From: an uncultured Dialister sp.
GTDB lineage: Bacteria > Bacillota > Negativicutes > Veillonellales > Dialisteraceae
DNA length: 11,466 bases
Direction of reading: 5' to 3'
NCBI RefSeq assembly: GCF_900765565.1
Contig: NZ_CAAFRZ010000100.1
Span: 1-11,466, forward strand
This document shows, one piece after another, positions 6,303-11,466 of this stretch (within the stretch, counting starts at the first letter, position 1; the number at the start of each line of letters is the position of its first letter). The notes beneath the pieces were generated by a model. It saw only the letters and a list, made by a program, of their open reading frames with translations, ran no database searches and had not been told where the DNA came from. The translations under genes were made by a program, and so were the position numbers.

Positions 6303-7664
6303 ATGCCATTTGAAAGTTTAGGCGATAAACTGCAGTCTGCCTTCAAGGACCTCCGGGGTAAAGGAAAGCTTTCGGAAAGTGATATCGACGGCGCTCTCCG
6401 GGAAGTCCGGCGGGCCCTTCTGGAGGCAGATGTCAATTTCAAGGTGGCTAAGGATTTCATTGCCCATGTCCGGGAAAAGGCCATGGGGGAAGAGGTCTTC
6501 GGCAGCCTGAAACCGGACCAGACGGTGATCAAGATTGTCCGGGATGAATTGACGGATCTCCTTGGTGGTACCCAGAGCAAGATCACCCTGTCCCCTTCGG
6601 GACTGACCATTATCATGCTGGTAGGTCTCCAGGGGGCCGGCAAGACCACCACCGCCGGTAAGCTGGCGCTTATGTTTAAGAAAAAAGGACACCGGCCGCT
6701 TCTGGCAGCCTGCGACGTGTACCGTCCTGCCGCTATCAAGCAGCTGGAAGTGCTGGGGCAGCAGACCGATGTACCGGTGTACCGGATGCCGCCCAATGTG
6801 GACCCTGTACACATTGCGTCCTATGCTGTGGATACGGCCAGGTCCTATAACCGGGATATCGTCATTCTGGATACTGCCGGCCGTCTGACCATTGATGAAA
6901 AGCTGATGGCGGAGCTTCGGAATATCAAGGCTGAGGTGCATCCCCAGGAAATCCTGCTGGTACTGGATTCCATGACCGGCCAGGATGCAGTGACTACAGC
7001 CAAGGCTTTTGATGAAAACCTTGGCATCGACGGGACCATCCTGACAAAGATGGACGGCGATGCCAGAGGCGGTGCAGCTCTTTCCATCAAGACTGTCACC
7101 GGTAAGCCCATCAAAATGATTGGCGTTTCCGAAAAACTGGACGGCGGGCTGGAAGATTTCCATCCGGACCGCATGGCCGGCCGTATCCTGGATCTGGGCG
7201 ACCTGGAAACATTGATTGAAACAGCCCAGAGAAATATGGATGCCGAATCCCTGAAGGATGCGGCAGGAAAGATTCGAAAGGGCGAATTCACTCTGGATGA
7301 TTTCCTGCGGCAGCTGAAACAGGTGAGGAAGCTTGGTTCCTTCCAGTCCATCCTGGGCATGCTCCCGGGCATGGGCAAGTTCAAGGATCAGCTGAAGGAC
7401 ATCGACCTGGATGGTAAGGAAGTCAAGCATATCGAGGCAATCATCCTCTCCATGACTCCTGCAGAAAGGGCCAATGTGAAAATCCTGAACGGCAGCCGCC
7501 GGAAGCGCATTGCCAATGGGGCCGGCGTCAAGATTCAGGATGTGAACCGCATGATGAAGCAGTTTGCTGAAATGCAGAAGACCATGAAGAAGATGAGGGG
7601 CAAGAAGATGAATCCATCCAAGTTGGGAAATCTGTCCGGTTTCCCCGGGATGTTCCATAAATAA
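6303..7664 (+). CDS. ffh: Signal recognition particle GTPase Ffh (SRP54)
   Basis: The 453-aa protein has the usual Ffh length. It binds 4.5S RNA and signal sequences of nascent chains and delivers ribosomes to FtsY at the membrane. The N domain (about 1-90, with the 'ALLEADVNFKVAKDF' signature) is followed by the G domain: P-loop GLQGAGKTTT (108-117), DTAGR (190-194) and TKMDGDARGG (248-257). The C-terminal Met-rich M domain (about 300-453) includes 'MLPGMGKF', the RNA-binding 'SRRKRIANGAG', and a 'KTMKKMRGKKM' tail. All key GTPase motifs are intact. The start ATG 6303 has GAGGTGA just upstream, overlapping the ylxM stop. The adjacent antisense frame of 458 aa is a shadow of this conserved coding sequence. 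Confidence 0.98.
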   Translation: MPFESLGDKLQSAFKDLRGKGKLSESDIDGALREVRRALLEADVNFKVAKDFIAHVREKAMGEEVFGSLKPDQTVIKIVRDELTDLLGGTQSKITLSPSGLTIIMLVGLQGAGKTTTAGKLALMFKKKGHRPLLAACDVYRPAAIKQLEVLGQQTDVPVYRMPPNVDPVHIASYAVDTARSYNRDIVILDTAGRLTIDEKLMAELRNIKAEVHPQEILLVLDSMTGQDAVTTAKAFDENLGIDGTILTKMDGDARGGAALSIKTVTGKPIKMIGVSEKLDGGLEDFHPDRMAGRILDLGDLETLIETAQRNMDAESLKDAAGKIRKGEFTLDDFLRQLKQVRKLGSFQSILGMLPGMGKFKDQLKDIDLDGKEVKHIEAIILSMTPAERANVKILNGSRRKRIANGAGVKIQDVNRMMKQFAEMQKTMKKMRGKKMNPSKLGNLSGFPGMFHK

Positions 7665-7677
7665 TCGAGACCAATTC

Positions 7678-7686
7678 AAGGAGGTG
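7678..7686 (+). promoter_or_regulatory. Strong Shine-Dalgarno fixing the rpsP start
   Basis: AAGGAGGTG lies six bases before ATG 7693. The GTG at 7684-7686, an alternative upstream start, is inside this ribosome-binding site and is therefore excluded. Confidence 0.9.
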
Positions 7687-7692
7687 AATTTC

Positions 7693-7956
7693 ATGTTAAA
7701 AATTCGTTTGACCCGTATGGGTGCTAAGAAGAATCCTTTCTACCGTATCGTAGTTATCGACTCCAGAGAAGCAAGAAACGGCGCTCCTGCTGATACCATC
7801 GGCTGGTACGACCCTGCAAAACTGGACGCTCCGGTAAAGATTGATGAAGAAAAGGTTCTTTCCTGGCTTGGAAAAGGCGCACAGCCGACCGACACCGTTC
7901 GTTCTATTCTCAGAAAGAATGGCATCCTTGCTAAGTTTGCAGAAGCAAAGAAATAA
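7693..7956 (+). CDS. rpsP: 30S ribosomal protein S16
   Basis: The 87-aa protein starts 'MLKIRLTRMGAKKNPFYRIV', the S16 N-terminal signature, followed by 'SREARNGAPADTIGWYDP' and a Lys-rich C-terminus. S16 is a primary-binding protein of the 30S body that helps fold the 16S rRNA 5' domain. The start is set by a near-perfect Shine-Dalgarno. Its position between ffh and khpA/rimM is the conserved Firmicutes order, and pairing with rimM makes sense because RimM assists 30S maturation. Length is normal and no residues appear to be missing. Confidence 0.98.
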   Translation: MLKIRLTRMGAKKNPFYRIVVIDSREARNGAPADTIGWYDPAKLDAPVKIDEEKVLSWLGKGAQPTDTVRSILRKNGILAKFAEAKK

Positions 7957-7968
7957 TGGGGGCCGCGT

Positions 7969-8196
7969 ATGAAAGAATTAGTGGAAACACTTGTAAGGGC
8001 TCTGGTAAAGAACCCTGACGCCGTCTCTGTCACCGTAGTCCAAAAGGGCAGCCTGGAGATCTATCAGGTCCATGTTGCCCCGGAAGACATGGGGAAGGTC
8101 ATCGGCAGAAAAGGCCGCATTGCCAATGCAATTCGCACCGTAGTCAAGGCAGGGGCTCTCCGGGAAAACCGGAAAGTGGCTGTCGATATTATCTGA
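7969..8196 (+). CDS. khpA: KH-domain RNA-binding protein KhpA (YlqC family)
   Basis: The 75-aa single KH domain carries the RNA-binding GxxG loop as GRKG (residues 46-49) within 'GKVIGRKGRIANAIRTVVKA'. Family members (KhpA/YlqC) bind RNA, often as a heterodimer with KhpB/Jag, and in streptococci affect cell division and elongation. The start ATG 7969 follows a G-rich but non-canonical ribosome site (GGGGG), 12 nt after the rpsP stop; ylqD starts 10 nt after its own stop. The location between rpsP and rimM is typical. Length matches the family. Confidence 0.93.
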   Translation: MKELVETLVRALVKNPDAVSVTVVQKGSLEIYQVHVAPEDMGKVIGRKGRIANAIRTVVKAGALRENRKVAVDII

Positions 8197-8206
8197 GGGG
8201 TGCCAA

Positions 8207-8614
8207 ATGGAAGAAATGCAGATTATTGTCCCGGTGGCTGTGAAATCCAAGCTTACTGAGGTTTTAAAGACTACACTGCTCAATGAAATCGGGCAGAATA
8301 TCAGCCGTGTCGAACATGATATGGCACAGCTTGATTTTGAAGCAAATGGGAAACTGGCTGAACAGGCGAAGATCAACATCCAGGCCGTCGCTCCACTCCG
8401 TGCCCAGTATGAGGCCCAGAAGGCCCGCATGCAGCAGGTGAAGGATAAACTGAATGCTGATAAGGAACACCTGGAAAAGCTTGCCATTGGTGCAGAACTC
8501 AACCGTGCACCCATGAGCCGTCTTGTAACCGTCCATGTCGGAGACGATATGAACGAACTCACCGGCGGTGAAATCCTGGTTGAGGATGGAAAGATTATCG
8601 CTTTCCGCAACTGA
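8207..8614 (+). CDS. ylqD: YlqD-family protein (function unknown)
   Basis: The 135-aa product shows the YlqD pattern: an N-terminal beta segment ('MQIIVPVAVKSKLTE'), a long charged coiled-coil helix (about residues 35-95, rich in Gln, Ala, Glu and Lys), and a C-terminal beta domain ('MSRLVTVHVGDDMNELTGGEILVEDGKIIAFRN') that looks like a short barrel or hairpin. The family occurs in Firmicutes between khpA/ylqC and rimM and has no established activity. GAGGGGTG sits before ATG 8207. The stop at 8612-8614 lies one base before the rimM ATG, implying coupling. The name rests on position plus sequence pattern. Confidence 0.85.
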   Translation: MEEMQIIVPVAVKSKLTEVLKTTLLNEIGQNISRVEHDMAQLDFEANGKLAEQAKINIQAVAPLRAQYEAQKARMQQVKDKLNADKEHLEKLAIGAELNRAPMSRLVTVHVGDDMNELTGGEILVEDGKIIAFRN

Positions 8615-8615
8615 T

Positions 8616-9113
8616 ATGAATCCCGATGAGAAAATAGTCGTCGGCCGAATCGTAGCCCCGCATGGTGTGCGGGGTGATTTGCGTATTCTTCCCGATACGG
8701 ACCGGCCGGAGATTTTCAAAAAGCTCAAAACGATTTATATCGGAGGGAAGGCCTTTCATCTTGTATCGGCCCGTCCCCACAAGAATGTGTATATCCTTCA
8801 TGTGGAAGGCGTGGACGACAGGAACAGGGCGGAGACCCTCATTTCCAAAGAGGTGGAAGTGCCGTTTTCGGAACTGCCGCTCAGGAGGAAAGGGACCTAT
8901 TACTACTTCCAGCTTATCGGGCTCAAAGTGGTGAAGGAAGATGGCAGCCCCGTAGGGACGCTGAAGGAAATCATGGAAACCGGTGCCAACAATGTCTATG
9001 TCATTGGTACGCCGGACCACAAGGAAATCCTGATTCCGGCCATACCGTCCTGTGTTCTCTCCGTGGATACTGAGGCAGGACAGATGACGGTACGCCTGCC
9101 GGAGTGGGAATAG
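8616..9113 (+). CDS. rimM: Ribosome maturation factor RimM
   Basis: The 165-aa protein has an N-terminal beta-barrel with the family signature 'VVGRIVAPHGVRGDLRI' (about residues 8-24). It ends in a PRC-barrel domain (about 90-165, 'YYYFQLIGLKVV', 'GANNVYVI', 'ILIPAIPSCVLSVD'). RimM binds the 30S head, contacts S19, and promotes late 16S processing and 30S assembly. I chose ATG 8616 ('MNPDEKIVV') because upstream in-frame codons lie within ylqD and RimM proteins begin just before the VVGRI segment. No clear Shine-Dalgarno precedes it; only one base separates it from the ylqD stop, so translation is probably coupled by reinitiation. Confidence 0.95.
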   Translation: MNPDEKIVVGRIVAPHGVRGDLRILPDTDRPEIFKKLKTIYIGGKAFHLVSARPHKNVYILHVEGVDDRNRAETLISKEVEVPFSELPLRRKGTYYYFQLIGLKVVKEDGSPVGTLKEIMETGANNVYVIGTPDHKEILIPAIPSCVLSVDTEAGQMTVRLPEWE

Positions 9114-9213
9114 TTGTATAAAGGAACGGGCAGGGGCACGGGAATTCAGAAAGCAGTCCATGGGGCCCCTTTTCGTGCAGTCCTGCAGGTTCCTGTTTCA
9201 ACCAGAGGTTAAC
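9114..9213 (+). other. 100-nt untranslated gap before trmD
   Basis: This is the only sizeable spacer in an otherwise tightly packed operon. It holds the small palindromes GGGGCCCC (9162-9169) and TGCAG-TC-CTGCA (about 9177-9188), and GCACG/CGTGC arms that could pair across the gap. I see no promoter-like hexamer pair and no T-run typical of an attenuator. Confidence 0.4.
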
Positions 9214-9960
9214 TTGAAGATTGATATTCTATCCCTGTTTCCTGAATTTGTGGAAGCCTTTTTTAACCAGAGCATGATTAAAAGGGCCCTGGAAGCAGGC
9301 CTTATGGAAATGGCGGTCACCAATCCCCGGGATTTTACCAAAAGCCGCCATCGTCAGGTGGATGATACAATTTACGGTGGTGGAGCAGGCATGCTGATGA
9401 TGTGCCAGCCCCTTTTTGATGCCTGCCATCACGTGCTTCCGGAGAAGGGAAAGAGGGATCGGGTCATTTTCCTGTCCCCCGCCGGCGAGACGTTCACCCA
9501 GGATAAGGCGAAGGAACTGTACCGGGACTATGACCATCTTGTTCTCATCTGCGGACACTATGAAGGTGTGGACCATCGGGTGGAAGAATACCTGGCGGAC
9601 GAACTGATATCCATTGGTGACTATGTGCTTACCGGGGGAGAACTGGGAGCCATGGTCATCAGCGATGCCGTGGCCCGTATGGTGCCGGGGGTCCTGGGAG
9701 ATGCAGGCAGTGCCGCCACCGATTCTTTCTACGAACCGATTCTGGAGTATCCGCAGTACACAAAGCCCTACGATTACAATGGGTGGAAAGTACCGGATGT
9801 ACTCCTGTCCGGCCATCATGCCAACATTGCCAGATGGCGGAGAAAAGAGGCCCTTCGGCGTACGCTCCATCATCGGCCGGATCTTTTCGAAAAGCTCACC
9901 CTTTCCGGAGAGGATAAAAAGCTGATGGCGGAAATCCGGGATGAAGAAAAGGAGGAGTGA
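9214..9960 (+). CDS. trmD: tRNA (guanine-N1-)-methyltransferase TrmD
   Basis: TrmD is a SAM-dependent SPOUT enzyme making m1G37 in tRNAs, which prevents +1 frameshifting. The 248-aa product begins 'KIDILSLFPEFVEAFF' after the initiator and carries GGGAGM (55-60), LSPAGETF (87-94), GHYEGVD (114-120), and the trefoil-knot segment IGDYVLTGGE (134-143). It also has the conserved region around R155 and D170 and C-terminal 'LLSGHHANIARWRR'. I chose TTG 9214 because the family starts exactly at M-K-I-D and AGAGGT (9204-9209) lies close upstream. The ATG at 9160 would add 18 residues unlike any TrmD. A 100-nt gap separates it from rimM, the only large gap in the operon. Confidence 0.95.
   Translation: MKIDILSLFPEFVEAFFNQSMIKRALEAGLMEMAVTNPRDFTKSRHRQVDDTIYGGGAGMLMMCQPLFDACHHVLPEKGKRDRVIFLSPAGETFTQDKAKELYRDYDHLVLICGHYEGVDHRVEEYLADELISIGDYVLTGGELGAMVISDAVARMVPGVLGDAGSAATDSFYEPILEYPQYTKPYDYNGWKVPDVLLSGHHANIARWRRKEALRRTLHHRPDLFEKLTLSGEDKKLMAEIRDEEKEE
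9949..9955 (+). promoter_or_regulatory. Shine-Dalgarno inside the trmD 3' end, for the next gene
   Basis: AAGGAGG is seven bases before GTG 9963 but only one base before GTG 9957. Spacing therefore favours 9963 as the start of the following methyltransferase gene. Confidence 0.7.
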
Positions 9961-9962
9961 AA

Positions 9963-10544
9963 GTGGCACCTGTCTATATAGGGCTCATACACTATCCTAT
10001 TTACAACAAGCACATGGAAGTGGTCACTACGGCTCTTACGAACTATGACCTCCATGACATTGCCAGAACGGCAAAAACCTATGATGTGAAACGGTATTTC
10101 ATCGTGCATCCCGTGGAAGCACAGCGTGAAATGGCCCTTCGCATCATGAACCACTGGAAAACAGGTGGCGGCGTCCATTACAATGCCAACCGCAAAGAAG
10201 CCTTTGAAGAAACAGAACTGGTTCCTTCACTGGAAGATGCGATTTCCCAGATTGAAAAAGAGACGGGAAAGAAACCGGCTATTGTCACCACCGACGCCAG
10301 GGTGTATCCTAATACTGTATCCTACGTTGCCATGCGCAGGAAAATCCATGAAGAGGACACGCCCATATTCATTCTCTTCGGTACAGGCTTCGGCATGACC
10401 AAGGAAATGATGAAGAAATTTGATTATATTGTGGAACCGATTTATGGCGCCGGCACTTACAACCACCTCTGCGTGAGAAGTGCGGTGGCCATCATCCTCG
10501 ACCGCCTTCTGGGCGAACCCTGGTGGAATAAAAAGGAGGAATAA
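9963..10544 (+). CDS. TrmD-linked SAM-dependent RNA methyltransferase (SPOUT, PF09936-type)
   Basis: The 193-aa product matches the small SPOUT family encoded beside, or fused to, TrmD in diverse bacteria; the Thermotoga TM1570 type is the structural example I recall. Signatures are 'YIGLIHYPIYNKHMEVV' (5-21), 'NYDLHDIARTAKTYDVKRYFIVHP' region (27-50), the knot loop FILFGTGFGM (136-145), and C-terminal 'YNHLCVRSAVAIILDRLLGE' (166-185). The RNA substrate is not known to me. The chosen start is GTG 9963 ('MAPVYIG'), based on Shine-Dalgarno spacing. GTG 9957, overlapping the trmD stop as GTGA, would add two residues (M-K). Tight linkage to trmD suggests a tRNA or rRNA modification expressed in proportion to TrmD. 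Confidence 0.88.
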   Translation: MAPVYIGLIHYPIYNKHMEVVTTALTNYDLHDIARTAKTYDVKRYFIVHPVEAQREMALRIMNHWKTGGGVHYNANRKEAFEETELVPSLEDAISQIEKETGKKPAIVTTDARVYPNTVSYVAMRRKIHEEDTPIFILFGTGFGMTKEMMKKFDYIVEPIYGAGTYNHLCVRSAVAIILDRLLGEPWWNKKEE

Positions 10545-10550
10545 TTTACT

Positions 10551-11285
10551 ATGTCCGGACATTCCAAGTGGGAAAACATTAAGCGCAAGAAAGGCAAAAC
10601 CGATGCCATCCGCGCAAGAATTACCACCAAGATTTCCAAAGAAATTACCATTGCTGCCCGCATGGGCGGCGGAGACCCGGTAGGCAACATGCGCCTGAAA
10701 CTGGCTCTCACCAAAGCAAAGCAGAACAATGTGCCGAAGGAAAATATCCAGAGAGCCATTGCCAAAGGCGTTGGCGCTGCCAGCGGTGCCGGCTTTGATG
10801 AAGTGACCTACGAAGGCTACGGTCCCGGAGGCGCTGCAGTCATCGTGGAATGCAATACGGATAACCGCAACCGTGCAGCTGCCGATATCCGTCATGCCTT
10901 CACCCATCACGGCGGTTCCGTCGGAACACCGGGATGCGTATCCTGGATGTTCAAGAAGAAGGGCACCATCGTAGTCAGCAAGGATGCTTCCGATGAAGAT
11001 ACTGTCATGATGACAGCCCTTGATGCCGGTGCTGATGATGTGGCAACCAACGAAGACAGCTTTGAAATCACCACTTCTCCGGAAGACTTCCTCACCGTAT
11101 CGGAAGCCCTGGAAAAGGCCGGTATCCCCGTAGAAGCTTCTGAAGTAGCTATGGTTCCGGATAACTATGTAAAGCTGGAAGGCGATGCAGCCCAGACCAT
11201 GGCTCACCTCACCGCTGAACTGGAAGACCTGGACGATGTACAGGAAGTGTACACGAACGCAGAACTTCCGGAAGATGCTGAATAA
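10551..11285 (+). CDS. yebC: YebC/PmpR/TACO1-family protein
   Basis: The 244-aa product is full length for the family. It starts 'MSGHSKWENIKRKKGKTDA', followed by 'ITIAARMGGGDPVGNMRLKLA', 'NVPKENIQRAIAKG' and 'YEGYGPGGAAVIVECNTDNRNR', with the acidic C-terminal 'LEDLDDVQEVYTNAELPED'. The family is often labelled a transcriptional regulator. Its mitochondrial relative TACO1 is a translational activator, and bacterial members have been reported to relieve ribosome stalling at proline-rich stretches; that role fits this translation-themed operon better. ATG 10551 follows AAGGAGG (10533-10539) at a somewhat long spacing of 11 nt, 6 nt after the methyltransferase stop. It is the last gene before a strong terminator. 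Confidence 0.96.
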   Translation: MSGHSKWENIKRKKGKTDAIRARITTKISKEITIAARMGGGDPVGNMRLKLALTKAKQNNVPKENIQRAIAKGVGAASGAGFDEVTYEGYGPGGAAVIVECNTDNRNRAAADIRHAFTHHGGSVGTPGCVSWMFKKKGTIVVSKDASDEDTVMMTALDAGADDVATNEDSFEITTSPEDFLTVSEALEKAGIPVEASEVAMVPDNYVKLEGDAAQTMAHLTAELEDLDDVQEVYTNAELPEDAE

Positions 11286-11327
11286 TGCCAATAAAAAAAC
11301 TCCCTGCGGGGAGTTTTTTTATTGGCA
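11286..11327. terminator. Perfect 19-bp bidirectional intrinsic terminator after yebC
   Basis: The left arm (11286-11304, TGCCAAT-A7-CTCCC) and right arm (11309-11327) are exact inverse complements around a TGCG loop. The GC core ACTCCC/GGGAGT is flanked by an A7 tract on the left and a T7 tract on the right, so it can terminate transcription from either side. It begins at the yebC stop codon. Confidence 0.95.
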
Positions 11328-11466
11328 GAAAGAGTATACTCGGACTATTGCGGTTTGTCGAGCTGATGGGGGGCGTTTGGCATGCTTGCGGATAGAGTCA
11401 CTCGCATGGAGCTCTTAGCTTCTAGCGGCTAGCTGTTAGGAAGGCTGATCCGCCTGCGGCGCTTCC
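11328..11466. other. Non-coding tail with a 7-nt tandem repeat and a recurring 13-mer
   Basis: No supported gene is present. TAGCTTC, TAGCGGC, TAGCTGT and TAGGAAG follow one another from 11416 to 11443, a degenerate heptad array with the shared head TAG(C). The last 13 bases, CTGCGGCGCTTCC (11454-11466), equal 5763-5775. The next feature downstream is outside the window. Confidence 0.5.

Noticed and set aside
6318-7694. 458-aa open frame on the - strand across the whole of ffh
   Set aside because: It mirrors a strongly conserved SRP GTPase gene, gives a His/Leu/Gln-rich protein with no recognisable domain, and arises from GC-rich third positions on the opposite strand.
9160-9213. N-terminal extension of TrmD from ATG 9160
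   Set aside because: The added 18 residues do not resemble TrmD, while TTG 9214 gives the exact family start M-K-I-D and has a nearby ribosome site.
10227-11291. 354-aa open frame on the - strand across yebC and the methyltransferase end
   Set aside because: It is a shadow of two clear coding genes. The translation is low-complexity-like with no family signature, and it would begin at the base of the terminator.

Overview
The window joins two unlike regions, all genes on the + strand. The likely host is a diderm Firmicute of the class Negativicutes (a Dialister/Veillonella/Megasphaera type). The evidence is a Firmicutes-style ylxM-ffh-rpsP-khpA-ylqD-rimM-trmD cluster next to a CdiA/FhaB-type contact-dependent inhibition (CDI) locus, which normally needs an outer membrane. 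The genus is not determined.

Region 1 (1-5575, visibly AT-richer) is the 3' end of a CDI/polymorphic-toxin locus. It opens inside a large cdiA-like adhesin gene: haemagglutinin repeats, then a pretoxin domain, then a variable toxin tip ending at 2303. This reading frame is broken once, at an A AAA AAG heptamer (1107-1113); a -1 shift there restores homology with the second copy. A four-helix membrane protein (2315-2686) follows as the candidate immunity protein. Directly behind it lies a displaced second cassette (2697-4991). It has the same repeats and pretoxin domain but no secretion signal, and it carries a different tip, whose end resembles the colicin M class in pattern. Its own candidate immunity protein (4991-5575) is N-terminally membrane-anchored. 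This is the classic layout of an active tip plus an orphan tip in reserve.

Region 2 (5576-5918) is non-coding and structured. It holds three imperfect ~19-nt tandem units, a GC-rich hairpin followed by a T-run (likely cdi terminator), further hairpins, and a 13-mer that recurs at the last bases of the window.

Region 3 (5919-11327) is a housekeeping operon. A textbook promoter (TTGACA-17-TATAAT) drives ylxM, ffh (SRP GTPase), rpsP (S16), khpA, ylqD, rimM (30S maturation), trmD (tRNA m1G37 methyltransferase), a TrmD-linked SPOUT RNA methyltransferase and yebC. The set links protein targeting, ribosome assembly and decoding accuracy. It ends at a perfect 19-bp bidirectional terminator (11286-11327). 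The last 139 bases are non-coding and include a 7-nt tandem repeat.
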